Assembly (NCBI GenBank): GCA_045655005.1
Contig: JAZOOJ010000018.1
Coordinates: 1-35,682, forward strand
DNA length: 35,682 nt
Reading direction: 5' to 3'
From: UMGS1908 sp045655005
GTDB lineage: Bacteria > Bacillota > Clostridia > Christensenellales > UBA1242
Shown: in pieces, positions 1 through 9,300 of the stretch
Layout of the letters: each line of letters opens with the position of its first letter
Position numbering within the stretch: the first letter of the stretch is position 1
The notes under the pieces: generated by a model
What the model was told of the DNA's origin: nothing
Database searches by the model: none
The model's input: only the letters and a program-made list of their open reading frames with translations
Position numbers and translations under genes: made by a program

Positions 1-613
1 CATAAAAATAGCAATTTTGAATAGTAGTCCCACCCAAAATGCTAAGCGTTCCATAGTTTACAAACATCGGTTCACTTAAAGCCTTGCCACCTTCTTGCAG
101 GTCAAAAACTGGGAATTCATCAGTCAAGGCAATTTCGCCACGCATAGTATTTTCAACGGCATTAGTTAGATTTTCATCATTAAAAGACCACTTATTACCG
201 CCATCAATTGTTATATTTGTAACAACCAATTCGCTAGTTTGTCCGACTTCAAAAATTCTTTTAGAGTAGTCATCGTCAAAACTTAACGCAAATCCTTTCC
301 CATCAATAGTTACATTTTTATTATCAATGCATATTTTATCATTTATCACTAAATCACTAATCAAGCAAATTTTAATAGCACTTCCACTTTCAATAGTAAT
401 GGCATCTTGAATTGTCGGATATGGATTATAGAGATTCCCTAGAGGCTTAGAACTATCCACCGAATGACTTTTGCCAACATAAACAATTTTCACCAGACCA
501 CTATCAGCGTTAACTTGTCCTTTCAAATTATTTACACAAGGAAAAAATAGACAACAAATAGTTGCCAGCACCACCATTAAACAGCATAAAATAAATCTTC
601 CACGCCCTTTCAT
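1..613 (-). CDS. Secreted beta-helix-like protein, N-terminal part only
   Basis: The reading frame starts at an ATG behind GGGGAG and stays open to the left edge, so the C-terminus lies outside the window (204 codons seen). The start MKGRGRFILCCLMVVL is followed by a hydrophobic stretch to about residue 25, a signal peptide or membrane anchor. The mature part has short strand-turn units such as NVTIDGKGFALSF, VVTNITIDGG and GTLSILGGTTIQNC. This rhythm is seen in right-handed parallel beta-helix (pectate-lyase-like) surface proteins. Function is not assignable: such folds bind or cut polysaccharides or act as adhesins. It has its own promoter, so it is probably a separate transcript. The signal peptide is clear; the beta-helix reading is an inference. 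Confidence 0.7.
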   Translation of the reverse strand, partial: MKGRGRFILCCLMVVLATICCLFFPCVNNLKGQVNADSGLVKIVYVGKSHSVDSSKPLGNLYNPYPTIQDAITIESGSAIKICLISDLVINDKICIDNKNVTIDGKGFALSFDDDYSKRIFEVGQTSELVVTNITIDGGNKWSFNDENLTNAVENTMRGEIALTDEFPVFDLQEGGKALSEPMFVNYGTLSILGGTTIQNCYFY

Positions 614-664
614 TTTGGTTTTCTCCCCGACCGATGTAAGTCTTCTATTCCATAATCAATTATT

Positions 665-694
665 ATTATACCATAACAAAAGCCTAAATTACAA
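665..694 (-). promoter_or_regulatory. Sigma-A promoter of the beta-helix-like gene
   Basis: On the minus strand TTGTAA (689-694) and TATAAT (665-670) are 18 bases apart, with TGG directly before the -10. It lies about 50 bases upstream of the start codon at 613. Confidence 0.65.
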
Positions 695-700
695 CAAAAT

Positions 701-725
701 AAAAGCCTTCAAAAATATTGAAGAC
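701..725 (-). terminator. Intrinsic terminator after the gene at 778-1425
   Basis: Minus-strand stem GTCTTCAA/TTGAAGGC with one mismatch and a short loop, followed by TTTTATTTT. It sits about 50 bases past the stop codon and just before the next promoter. Confidence 0.6.
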
Positions 726-777
726 TTCTTTATTTTATAGTTCTAAAGAGTAATTTACAGCCCTTTATTAAAATTTA

Positions 778-1425
778 CTATTCACTCTCACTCGCATCTT
801 CTTTTTCGTCTGGGTGTTCTTCACTTAAAACAAGAGCGGTGATATATTTATAGTCAGTTGGTTGACCATATTCTTCCAATTCTTCATTATTAAACTGTTC
901 CGATGCAAACATCAAAGCCAATCTAACAACAGCAGGGTTAAGGTATTTATCGCTATAATCATCAAGTAGTGCATCAACTTTTATTTCTTGGTTAATAAGC
1001 GTTTCGTGATCACCATAAAATGGTGCATATTTTGATAAGATGTTAAGCGTGTGACTATTTCTAACCAATTCCATAGAATCTTCTTTAAGCCTACTATCCG
1101 ATCTTACAAAATTGTCGGTATCTATAAACTGACTTAAAATATAAGCCGCCTGACCTGGGGTAAGACCTCTTTGTTCTGGATTATCAGTCACCAAATTTGC
1201 AGACTTTAATGCTTGTAGCATAAGACCGGCAGCGTCCTTTGGTTCAACACCAAGTTCTTTAAGTTTTACACCATAAGCCACAACAACATTTCTTGCATTA
1301 TTAAAAATAACCTGTTCAGATTCACTTAATGGTGCAACCTTTTTCCTTTCTCTAAGACTAACGAATTTATGGCACTCAACCACAAATCTTATCATTACTT
1401 TTTTTATTGCTATTTCATTTTTCAT
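778..1425 (-). CDS. Hypothetical protein, 215 residues
   Basis: I do not recognise this protein. The ATG at 1425 is preferred over an upstream in-frame TTG at 1434: AAAGGA lies about 10 bases before the ATG but only 1 base before the TTG. It is soluble, with no signal peptide or membrane segment, looks mostly helical, and ends in an acidic tail (DEKEDASESE). A segment ILSQFIDTDNFVRSDSRL is typical of helical scaffolds but gives no family. It follows the 1458-2255 gene by 32 bases with no promoter or terminator between, so the two are probably co-transcribed and may act together. Function unknown. Confidence 0.75.
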   Translation of the reverse strand: MKNEIAIKKVMIRFVVECHKFVSLRERKKVAPLSESEQVIFNNARNVVVAYGVKLKELGVEPKDAAGLMLQALKSANLVTDNPEQRGLTPGQAAYILSQFIDTDNFVRSDSRLKEDSMELVRNSHTLNILSKYAPFYGDHETLINQEIKVDALLDDYSDKYLNPAVVRLALMFASEQFNNEELEEYGQPTDYKYITALVLSEEHPDEKEDASESE

Positions 1426-1457
1426 ATTATTCAATTCCTTTTTTATGTTTTTCTTTT

Positions 1458-2255
1458 TTATTCTTGTTCATCTTCTTCATTCAATTCAAACTCAGAAGAC
1501 TCTAAAACGATAGTTCTAAACGCATCTTGAACAAAATCCCAATATTCGCTCTCGCTATTTTTAAAGACAGCTAAATGCTTAGGAATGTCCACACCTCCAA
1601 CCAAATCTTGAAGATAGATATCAAACCAATTAATTTTATCTAATTTATCTTGAGCAATTTGGACGGCCTGTGCATCGCCTTTACCAAACCCAACACAAAT
1701 TGCAAGCGGAAATTCATTGTTTGAGTCGTTCAAAGTATAAATTTCATCATTAAGATAATTTTCACTCTCACTACTTACAATATATGTTCCAAATCGGTGT
1801 TCTGCACGTGCTGATTTTTCGTTAAATAAGTATGGATGAACTCGCATCATTTTCCACTCACCAGTCCAGCCATTGTTTTCAAAATACTTTGTAAGAGCTT
1901 CAGCCATCATTCCGTGTGATATATGTACTTTCTTTGAAAGTTTTTTCCCACGAACTCTAATTTCATTGTTTAGACTTTCAAGTTCGCCAGCAAGCGGAAC
2001 CATTTGTTCTTCTCTTTTCTTTTCGACTCTTAGATATTCAAAAAGCAATCTGTGATTTGCCGAACTCCACCCATTCGCAATATCCATTCGATGCTTAAAG
2101 TCTATTGCCTCGCCAAGTTTTTTATCACGCTTTTCGACTAATTCTCTTTCTTTTTCTTTAAAAGAACTCAACGCATTTTCAGATTCATCTTTAAGCCCTT
2201 CTATAACTTGTTCTAATTCTCGTTTTCTATTAATTAATTCACAAAGTTTCTTCAT
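1458..2255 (-). CDS. Hypothetical coiled-coil protein, 265 residues
   Basis: Unrecognised. About the first 110 residues are charged and helical (ELINRKRELEQVIEGLKDE and following), which suggests a coiled coil broken near residue 60. The C-terminal half looks globular and mixed alpha/beta, with aromatic-rich pieces (NNGWTGEWKMMRVHPYLF, KINWFDIYLQDLVGG) and an acidic tail. No signal peptide. The ATG at 2255 has GGAG 11 bases upstream; a TTG at 2259-2261 has GGAG 5 bases upstream and is a real alternative that adds two residues. It is first in a two-gene unit with its own strong promoter. No enzyme motif is visible. Confidence 0.75.
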   Translation of the reverse strand: MKKLCELINRKRELEQVIEGLKDESENALSSFKEKERELVEKRDKKLGEAIDFKHRMDIANGWSSANHRLLFEYLRVEKKREEQMVPLAGELESLNNEIRVRGKKLSKKVHISHGMMAEALTKYFENNGWTGEWKMMRVHPYLFNEKSARAEHRFGTYIVSSESENYLNDEIYTLNDSNNEFPLAICVGFGKGDAQAVQIAQDKLDKINWFDIYLQDLVGGVDIPKHLAVFKNSESEYWDFVQDAFRTIVLESSEFELNEEDEQE

Positions 2256-2288
2256 ATACAAATAAACTCCAAATCAAAGTATAATAAA

Positions 2289-2317
2289 ATTATACCACAC
2301 TATACTAAAACTTTCAA
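2289..2317 (-). promoter_or_regulatory. Sigma-A promoter, extended -10
   Basis: TTGAAA (2312-2317), 17 bases, TATAAT (2289-2294), with GTGTGG before the -10. It drives the 2255-1458 and 1425-778 genes. Confidence 0.7.
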
Positions 2318-2348
2318 TAGTAAATAAAATCAATATCAATCAAAGAGA

Positions 2349-2384
2349 AAGCGATTTATTGGAAAATTTCTTCCTCAATCGCTT
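2349..2384 (-). terminator. Hairpin after the gene at 2393-3115
   Basis: A perfect 8-base-pair stem AAGCGATT/AATCGCTT encloses a loop that can itself pair (AGGAA with TTTCC). It starts a few bases after the stop codon. The following minus-strand T-tract is poor (TCTCTTTG), so termination may be partial. Confidence 0.5.
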
Positions 2385-2392
2385 AAAAATTT

Positions 2393-3115
2393 TTATTGCT
2401 CATCGACCATAATTGGGTCAAACCAATCAACTTCAACACCAGTGATAAGTGGCACCCTTTTAATTGCTTTTTTATCTATCTTAACTTGGTTAGGGGTAAC
2501 ACAAATAGTCCTTGTTCCGAAATCTTCATTTCTGTTATAATTTCTTTCACCTGGGTCAGATGACACTCGAAATTCTCTGTCGCACCCACTTGCAATACAA
2601 TGTAGATATCTTTCAAGTCCTCGTGCAGTTTTAAATTCACAAATAGCCATAGGAATAACTCTTTCTGCTCCACAAATCACACAAGGCTTTCCAATTAACT
2701 CAAACATCTTTTTCGCTTCAACAGAGAAATGTTCAACTTTATAATGTTCTTTATATGGCCAACTACTTGTTTTAATTGCTTCGTTTATACGACTAATCCC
2801 AGTATTTGCCCAAATATACATTCCCATACTTGACTCGATTTGTTTAACAAAAAACTTTCTATTTTCGCCATTTTTTGGTTCGGTATAAATTTTAACAAAC
2901 ATCGGGTCGCCCCTACGATTTACTTGACCAACATCAAGAGTAATCTTTGATCTGGTTAAAGAAGAAAACTCTCCATAATAACTTCTGTTGTCAGTAACCA
3001 ATCTTCCCGACATAACAAACTCTTGACCGGCAAGGTTTTGAACCCTTACCAAAATACTTTCACCCCTTTCTCCAATCCCATCAAGTTGTATCAAGGTAGC
3101 CTCTGTAAAATGCAT
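2393..3115 (-). CDS. Hypothetical protein with a Cys4 zinc-binding pattern, 240 residues
   Basis: Unrecognised. The ATG has AAAGGAG at normal spacing. The N-terminal half (to about residue 100) looks beta-rich: strands such as ESILVRVQNLAGQEFVMSGR and PMFVKIYTEP suggest a small barrel. The C-terminal half carries four cysteines, C145-x2-C148 and C173-x4-C178, in a context (KPCVICGAERV, LHCIASGCDREF) that looks like a zinc ribbon or a small treble-clef unit. C159 is a further Cys. No signal peptide, so cytoplasmic. It is monocistronic with its own promoter. A nucleic-acid or protein-binding role would fit the fold guess, but nothing proves it. Confidence 0.75.
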   Translation of the reverse strand: MHFTEATLIQLDGIGERGESILVRVQNLAGQEFVMSGRLVTDNRSYYGEFSSLTRSKITLDVGQVNRRGDPMFVKIYTEPKNGENRKFFVKQIESSMGMYIWANTGISRINEAIKTSSWPYKEHYKVEHFSVEAKKMFELIGKPCVICGAERVIPMAICEFKTARGLERYLHCIASGCDREFRVSSDPGERNYNRNEDFGTRTICVTPNQVKIDKKAIKRVPLITGVEVDWFDPIMVDEQ

Positions 3116-3159
3116 AAAAAATCTCCTTTAATTTGTTTCACAACACCTTTCATTGCAAT

Positions 3160-3188
3160 ATTATATCATAATAACCCAAACAATTCAA
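3160..3188 (-). promoter_or_regulatory. Sigma-A promoter of the Cys4 protein gene
   Basis: TTGAAT (3183-3188), 17 bases, TATAAT (3160-3165), on the minus strand, about 45 bases before the start codon. Confidence 0.65.
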
Positions 3189-3257
3189 TACACTTCCAGC
3201 AAAAATTATTCATATAGTGTGTTAAATTGTAATTTGCTTTAATCGTTCGAACACTTC

Positions 3258-4043
3258 TTATTCACCATCTAAAATTTCTGAAATTTCCAACTTTTCAAGT
3301 TTTTTCAAGTCATGCTTAATATCAGTATATGGATTCACACACATTAAAGACTTCCCATTGACTCTGGTAAATCTTCGCATAACTGTTTTAACATCTGAGA
3401 TTGTATTCACCATAATCTTTGATGCCTCTTGCCCTTCACGTTTTGCAGTGCGGTCTTTTATCTCAAAACTAACGACTTCGCCAACGCCTTGTTTTCTCTT
3501 TTTATCTCTTTGAATTTTATAAATCAACTCAATAACTGCACTGACACCTGCAACTTCTTCACTTGGCTTAACCATAACGATATGATAACTTTCGACATCT
3601 AATTCAATCACAGGGACAAGCCTTGCCTGTCTGAACCCAGACGAAAGTTCCGAGAAAAACTTTGCGACCCTTTCAATTTCAAATATAGTAGGACATTTTG
3701 GGCAAGCGAACTTTTTAACTTCACCACCAATCCCCATTCGATAGTCAATAAAATATTTAAATTCTGTTTCGCCTTTTGTAAGATTTTGAACCCCACTAAG
3801 CCTTACCCAAGAGTTTGTATCTTCAAGGGTTAATGATTGGGTTCTTCCACCGTCGCCACGACCTTCTTTATACCTTACATCAAAAAAGATTTCTTCTCTT
3901 TTAAGCGTATACACACTTAAAGGTTCTGTTCTTATAACAAACCCCAACTTCATAAGTTCTTCTCCGACCGCTGAAACATCTTTTGCCCAATTCCCCGAAC
4001 TTTTAACCACATCGGTATAGCCTGCTATCAAATTACTTGTCAT
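3258..4043 (-). CDS. Hypothetical protein, 261 residues
   Basis: Unrecognised. The ATG follows a GGGGG ribosome-binding site. The protein is soluble and mixed alpha/beta. Near residue 113 one CPKC pair (KKFACPKCPTIFEIERV) resembles half of a zinc ribbon, but no clear second pair follows. The C-terminal third is rich in Lys/Arg (QRDKKRKQGVGEVV, KTVMRRFTRVNGKSLMCVNP). Like the neighbouring gene at 2393-3115 it combines a beta-rich start with a Cys motif and has its own promoter, but I see no sequence similarity between the two. Function unknown. Confidence 0.72.
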   Translation of the reverse strand: MTSNLIAGYTDVVKSSGNWAKDVSAVGEELMKLGFVIRTEPLSVYTLKREEIFFDVRYKEGRGDGGRTQSLTLEDTNSWVRLSGVQNLTKGETEFKYFIDYRMGIGGEVKKFACPKCPTIFEIERVAKFFSELSSGFRQARLVPVIELDVESYHIVMVKPSEEVAGVSAVIELIYKIQRDKKRKQGVGEVVSFEIKDRTAKREGQEASKIMVNTISDVKTVMRRFTRVNGKSLMCVNPYTDIKHDLKKLEKLEISEILDGE

Positions 4044-4095
4044 AATCTACGCCCCCTTTGTTTATTATTTTAAAACCACACATCTTATTTATTAT

Positions 4096-4124
4096 ATAAT
4101 ACCACAACTTCGCCAAAATTTCAA
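4096..4124 (-). promoter_or_regulatory. Sigma-A promoter, extended -10
   Basis: TTGAAA (4119-4124), 17 bases, TATTAT (4096-4101), with TTGTGG immediately upstream of the -10. Drives the 3258-4043 gene. Confidence 0.65.
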
Positions 4125-4151
4125 TACCCTTTTCCTATGTAAATAGTAAGC

Positions 4152-4188
4152 AAAAAACATCTGCAATCACACGCAGATGTTTTTTTAT
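4152..4188 (-). terminator. Strong hairpin terminator after the gene at 4209-4541
   Basis: A perfect 9-base-pair stem AACATCTGC/GCAGATGTT with an 8-base loop and T-runs on both strands (TTTTTT on minus, TTTTTTTATTT on plus). It lies about 20 bases after the stop of the minus-strand gene and could work in both directions. Confidence 0.75.
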
Positions 4189-4208
4189 TTAAACTATTAA
4201 TAAATATT

Positions 4209-4541
4209 TTAACTTGAATATTCTTCGCTTTCTGGCACAACGCTTCTTATATTCAATTGCAAATCTCCAAACTGATTTGGATAACAAAAAATCAAACTAT
4301 TTGACACGCCTCTTTCATCCAAAGCGTCGGCTGTTGAGATATACCCATTTGAAAATTCTTCTACTTCAACAAAGTCATCATCTTCTATTATACTCCAAAA
4401 ACTATAAATGCTTTTCTCCCAGCAATTTTCTTCATTGTCAAAAAAGAACATATCCCCTGTAATCATATTCCCAGCATACAAAATATTGTCTTTATCGTCT
4501 TCATTTCTTGCAACAAAAAATCTAATATGGTCTGTTTTCAT
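4209..4541 (-). CDS. Hypothetical small acidic protein, 110 residues
   Basis: Unrecognised. ATG with AGGGG at good spacing. The sequence is strongly acidic and aromatic (MFFFDNEENCWEKSIYSF, IIEDDDFVEVEEF) with no signal peptide or membrane segment; it is likely a small compact alpha/beta domain. It follows the 4569-5207 gene by 27 bases with no promoter or terminator between, so the two form one transcript. An acidic, DNA-mimic-like composition is notable but too weak a basis for a function. Confidence 0.7.
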   Translation of the reverse strand: MKTDHIRFFVARNEDDKDNILYAGNMITGDMFFFDNEENCWEKSIYSFWSIIEDDDFVEVEEFSNGYISTADALDERGVSNSLIFCYPNQFGDLQLNIRSVVPESEEYSS

Positions 4542-4568
4542 AAAAATACCCCTAGTGTTTTCTAAATT

Positions 4569-5207
4569 CTACTCTTCTTCGCCAGCGACAGAAGTTTGAG
4601 TGTCACTAGTTTTTTCTATTGGCGTTTGCAATTCTCTGATAAACTGAACAAAGCATAGATTAAACGGCTCGTACCTTGAACCAGAGTTTGAAATGTTTAC
4701 AACAAAGTCACGTTCACTAGACCTAAAAACATTACTATACTCTTTTCGGCTTTCAAAAGTCAAAGCAATTCCTTCCTTTTTCTTTTCAAGAATAAATTTG
4801 TTGCTAAGGTTCCAAGGCTCGTCATCACTTTGCCAAATTACTCTGCCATACTTTACAAGTTTTGGTTGAGTAAATCGCTTAACGCTATCTCTAAACTTTT
4901 CATATCTTTCTTGGTCTTTCTGACTTTCACGCCTATGTCCCATAATTTCAACATTAATAATGTTGTTGTAAAGATTTAAAAATATAGGGTAATAGTCATC
5001 AGTCGTTGAAATAACAAAATTTTTTTCATATTTACGATTAACACTTGGAACACAATCGCCCCCACTAACCGTCATAACAATATCTCCATTCCAACCATAT
5101 CCAACAAACAAAGTCATTCCCTGATTAGTCAAAAAAACATTGTTAAGTTGCACGACATCATTTTCTCTTACCCAAAGCCTATCAATAGGTTTAAATTTCA
5201 CGTCCAT
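4569..5207 (-). CDS. Hypothetical protein, 212 residues
   Basis: Unrecognised. The ATG at 5207 is 9 bases from GGGGGA; an in-frame TTG at 5228 lies before that site and is unlikely to be used. The protein is soluble and rich in beta-type segments (MTLFVGYGWNGDIVMTVSGG, NNIINVEIMGHR) with a charged centre (RRESQKDQERYEKFRDSV) and an acidic, Thr/Ser-rich C-terminal tail. It is the first gene of a two-gene unit. No catalytic motif visible. Confidence 0.72.
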   Translation of the reverse strand: MDVKFKPIDRLWVRENDVVQLNNVFLTNQGMTLFVGYGWNGDIVMTVSGGDCVPSVNRKYEKNFVISTTDDYYPIFLNLYNNIINVEIMGHRRESQKDQERYEKFRDSVKRFTQPKLVKYGRVIWQSDDEPWNLSNKFILEKKKEGIALTFESRKEYSNVFRSSERDFVVNISNSGSRYEPFNLCFVQFIRELQTPIEKTSDTQTSVAGEEE

Positions 5208-5268
5208 TTCAAGTTTTCCCCCTTGCAATCAAACAAATCCTACCAAGGTCATTATCCTTACTTTTTTA

Positions 5269-5298
5269 AGTATACCACACCAACAATCCAAATTTCAA
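5269..5298 (-). promoter_or_regulatory. Sigma-A promoter overlapping the upstream stop codon
   Basis: TTGAAA (5293-5298), 18 bases, TATACT (5269-5274), with GTGTGG before the -10. The TGA stop of the upstream gene (5295-5297) lies inside the -35 hexamer. No terminator separates the two genes, so read-through is possible. Confidence 0.65.
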
Positions 5299-6077
5299 CA
5301 ATTATTTTCGTCTTCGTTCGACGCTCCCACATTCTCACGCAATTGAAGATAATCACGATATTTTTCAGGATTAATGGCTATGTCTTTTGAAAGGTTACCT
5401 AATTCAATTAAATCATCTTCTGAAAGAGGCAGTTCAAGTCCCCGCTCTTTCATAAATCCAATATGCATATCCAAATCAAACTTAGTTCCAGCAAAAACAC
5501 TTACAAGTATAAACCTGTCTTTTAAGTGATTAACATAATTTCGCTGAACCTTCTTTAAAATTTCTCCTCTTCTTCTTTCGTCGAGTTTTTTATAGTACCT
5601 ACCATTTTCAATAAACCGCCCAGTATTTGCATCGTACGCACCAACGACAAATTCAGGCATTAGCACTTCGTGAATTGGAGGTTTCCCATCTCTCGACTCT
5701 TTGTCCATAGGTGTAAAAAATGCTTTTCTATCAAAGAACGCAACTTCACTCTCAGTCCCATAATAACTAATAACAGGGAAAATATATTCAAATGGCAACC
5801 CCAAAACGATAATTCGCTTACTTCCCATATGTCCATTTGACTTAAATATATCACTACACTCTTCAAATAGACTATCCGAACCCAAGCCCAAGCAGGTTGC
5901 AGTTGACCCTAAACATTTTTCAGTTGCAAACACACCACACCCACGAGTATAGGACAACAGTCCATTCTCAAACACCGAATTTGTAATTTTATTGTCAGCA
6001 TCGTCAGCACTTAATTTCCCCGTCCCATGAGCATAATACAAAATATCTCTATCCTTTAAAACTTCTTCTATATTCAC
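5295..6077 (-). CDS. Putative ADP-ribosyltransferase-fold protein, 260 residues
   Basis: A GTG at 6077, 5 bases after GAAGGGGG, is the best start; an earlier in-frame GTG at 6119 has no ribosome-binding site. The sequence has a tyrosine-flanked H17-G-T near the N-terminus (ILYYAHGTG), an FENGLLSYTRG piece about 30 residues on, a strand RIIVLGLPFEY, and a later PEFVVGAYD strand carrying a Glu. The order HG[T/S] ... GL ... aromatic strand ... Glu strand is that of PARP/KptA-type ADP-ribosyltransferase folds (H-Y-E pattern). No signal peptide. The fold assignment is an inference from motifs. It could be an inactive or RNA/NAD-related relative. A second HG-type protein is encoded at 13027-13599. 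Confidence 0.6.
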   Translation of the reverse strand: MNIEEVLKDRDILYYAHGTGKLSADDADNKITNSVFENGLLSYTRGCGVFATEKCLGSTATCLGLGSDSLFEECSDIFKSNGHMGSKRIIVLGLPFEYIFPVISYYGTESEVAFFDRKAFFTPMDKESRDGKPPIHEVLMPEFVVGAYDANTGRFIENGRYYKKLDERRRGEILKKVQRNYVNHLKDRFILVSVFAGTKFDLDMHIGFMKERGLELPLSEDDLIELGNLSKDIAINPEKYRDYLQLRENVGASNEDENNC

Positions 6078-6211
6078 AAAAACCCCCTTCTCAAAAGTTT
6101 TAGTAAGATTGGCCCACACAAATCATCAAATAATACCGAAACTAAACTTATAAGAAATGAACCTATGATAATTAGTCCACTTGTTGTATAGGCGAGAAAA
6201 TTTACATTTCT

Positions 6212-6241
6212 AGTTTACCACACAAGCCTTCCAACTTTCAA
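6212..6241 (-). promoter_or_regulatory. Probable sigma-A promoter for the gene at 5295-6077
   Basis: TTGAAA (6236-6241), 18 bases, TAAACT (6212-6217), again with TGTGG before the -10. The -10 deviates from consensus, so it is probably weaker. It starts directly after the lipoprotein terminator and leaves an untranslated leader of about 130 bases (6078-6205) in which I see no riboswitch. Confidence 0.5.
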
Positions 6242-6250
6242 CAAAAAAGC

Positions 6251-6294
6251 AAAAAAAGACCCGCACGAAGAATTTCTTCCCACAGGTCTTTTTT
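6251..6294 (-). terminator. Terminator of the giant lipoprotein gene
   Basis: Minus-strand hairpin AAAAAGACC...GGTCTTTTTTT with an inner GAAGAA/TTCTTC stem, ending in seven T residues. It lies about 40 bases past the stop codon. Confidence 0.8.
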
Positions 6295-6333
6295 ATTAAT
6301 TTTACTTTAATTTATATTGAAAATTTTACTATC

Positions 6334-9300
6334 TTAAACTTCTGGCTCAACGGCATCGCCAAACATAAACAAGATAAAGACTTCACCATCGTAAACAATA
6401 AAGTACAAGCCGTCAGCACATTCAATAGTAATTTCGCTATCTATGTTTTGAGTAATATCATAAACTGTTCCAGTTGAAGCAGACTCGAATTCTTCTGTTA
6501 AATCTGTTGTGATTGTTGCAGGGATTACATCATTTTCAACTAAATCACTTGCATTAAGCGATGTAAAGTCTACCGTATAAGCATTAAAGTCGGTGTTAAA
6601 TTCCATATCTGCAAAAGTCTTCGTAACACTACCAATTGTGATTGTAAGAGTGGTTTCTTCTGGAAGCAAACCCTCTCCAAGAGATGGATTATCAGCATTT
6701 GGGTCAACGGTTAAATATAAATAGATTACGCACTCACCAAAGCCAAATGAGATACAAGGAGTTTCTTTATAACTTCCAACTTTAAATTCAAGATTGGTAA
6801 ATGTATTAACCGAACCTGGAACAATGCTTCCAACAACAGCATCTGAGTTAAATTTATCAACGATAGTATCTGCTTCTATCATAGAAACTGCAAAATCTGT
6901 AACTGCAATTGAATCAAGAATAAATGTTTCACTTGTTCCGTCATAATCAACATTTCCAAGGTATCCTTCAAAAACTAGTTCTTCCATATCAGCAGCAAAA
7001 TCTCCAACTAGTACTATATCTTCACCTACCATTCTAAATCCTTCGCTAAGTTCTTCATCTCCTTCTGTTACTTTAAACAAATAATAAACATCAGCATCGG
7101 CAGGTTGCTCACATAAATAGATATAAATATAAGCAGTAATTGTTTCACTAATTGGGTCTCCGGTTTCTGGGTCTTGTCCCATTTCCATTTGAATCATAAC
7201 ATAGAACATAACATAAGGCATATCACTTTCTATATCTTGAACAGTTAAAGCCGTCATTCCAAGCGGAAGTGTTCCAATTGGAGTTATATTGCTTTCGGTA
7301 GAGTAAACATTTGCACCTGCAAAAATTGAAGAATTGGCAGATGTAATTGTAAACTTACCATTTTCATCAATTAATTCTTGCGCTTCCGCACCTATATAAA
7401 GTTTAAAATTATAACTATACTCATTGTTTATAGTATAAATAAATGGTCCATTATCTGGTCCGTTTGAACCCATAAATTGTTGATATGGTTCCTCTCCAAT
7501 TACAACTTCCAAAATTGGAACAACTTCGCCAGTTACTGTAATTTCATAAGTTCTTGTTGTTCCATCTGTTGCAATAATTACAAGAGTGTAACTTCCTGCA
7601 GTCGATGGAGTAAATTCAAGCCTACCCCAGTCATTACTTCTTGCAATTATTTCTTCGCCGTTTTTAATCACTGCACTTGCATAATAGTTTGAAAGTTGAA
7701 CATCAAGTTCTTCATAAGAAGTAATATCTAATTCAATTGAAGTTACCGCACTATCAAGAGTGATTGGGTCGCCCATACCATAAACTTTAATCGTTGCATC
7801 GGTATTGTTATTGTATTCACCCATAAAGTCAACCGAAACAATCCAAGTCTTGTCAAATTCAACAAGTCCACCGTCAGCAGATGTTGGTGTATAATGCAAC
7901 ACAAATTTAATATAGAAATCTCCGTTTACTTCAAATACATCTTTTGATGTAACAGCATAGCCTTGTTTCAAGCCACTAATTTCAAGTCCCGAAAGTTCGT
8001 TTGTTTCAAAGTTACGAATGTTTGAAGCGTTGTACAAATCAAAGCGAACATTTGAACCAATATCACCATAATTACGAACATCGCTATTTAATTGTGTTGA
8101 CTCATTATAAATCACAACAGATTCAGTATCATCAAAGACCTCAAACACGTTGCAAGTTTTTACAAATCTTATTTCTCTTGTAAATGTATAAGCTTTTTCG
8201 CCCACCGTAATTTGAATTTTGTATTCAGCATATGTAACATCAGCAGTCAAATCAATTGATGTACCACCATTAATTGTAGCAACAACAGTTATGTTATCGT
8301 TTTCCACATTATAGTTAAGCAAATAACTTGAAGCATCTTCAACCATAAATACTTCAGATGTATACATAGATTCAGTTGAAACCCTGTTGACATTAGCATC
8401 AATAAACTCATAATGTATACTATAAGTTTTACCACTAATAAAATTGCTTTCATCATCAAACACTGCAAGATATACATTATTGCCAGCATAAGAATTGATA
8501 TCTGTTAAATCTACTTCAGTTGTTCTTGTTTCATCGGTGTAAATCTTAGTATTAGTATAAATTATATCACTATCATTTGCATCAACAGCAAAAAATCCTG
8601 TATAGATCATATTTGAATACCAATAACCATCCACCTCAACTTCGGTAGTTTCACCATCAAATGAAACGGCATTAAACACATACCTTGCAATTGGGTCATA
8701 TTCTTCGATTGTCATCCAAAGCAATTGACTATAACTTTCTGAATCACTTAAATCTTGAACATAAATAACAACTGTCGAAACATCTGTCAAATCAGAAATT
8801 GTAAATGAATTTCCGGTAATTGTAATATAGTCGCTGTTTCCATATGTATATTTCAATGTAACTCCATCAAGACGTCCGCTAATTGAAATAGGAAGCGATG
8901 TTTGACCTTGTGCAAGTCTAACACTAATATGATCATTAACCGGATAACTTATTTCTTGGTCGCCATTAACTGTTATTCCTTCAACAGCGTATGTTTCAGT
9001 ATGAAAACTTCCAACCCATTGTTCTCCACAATATACAGAATAGTTAACCCAGTCAACTTTATCAAAATTAATTGGAGATGTGGCAACACTATTGTCATCA
9101 CCCTTCATAACATAGCCGTCATTTAATTCAAAGGTAACTTGACTACCAATCTTAATATGCTGAAGATTATTCAACTCCCAAAGAGTAATTTCTTCGCCAT
9201 TCAACGCCAGATTCTTAAATGGACGATGTTCAATTTCAATTTCAAGTGAAAGAGTAATTGGACTTGCTTCCATTTCATATATATCAGCATATTCTTCTTT

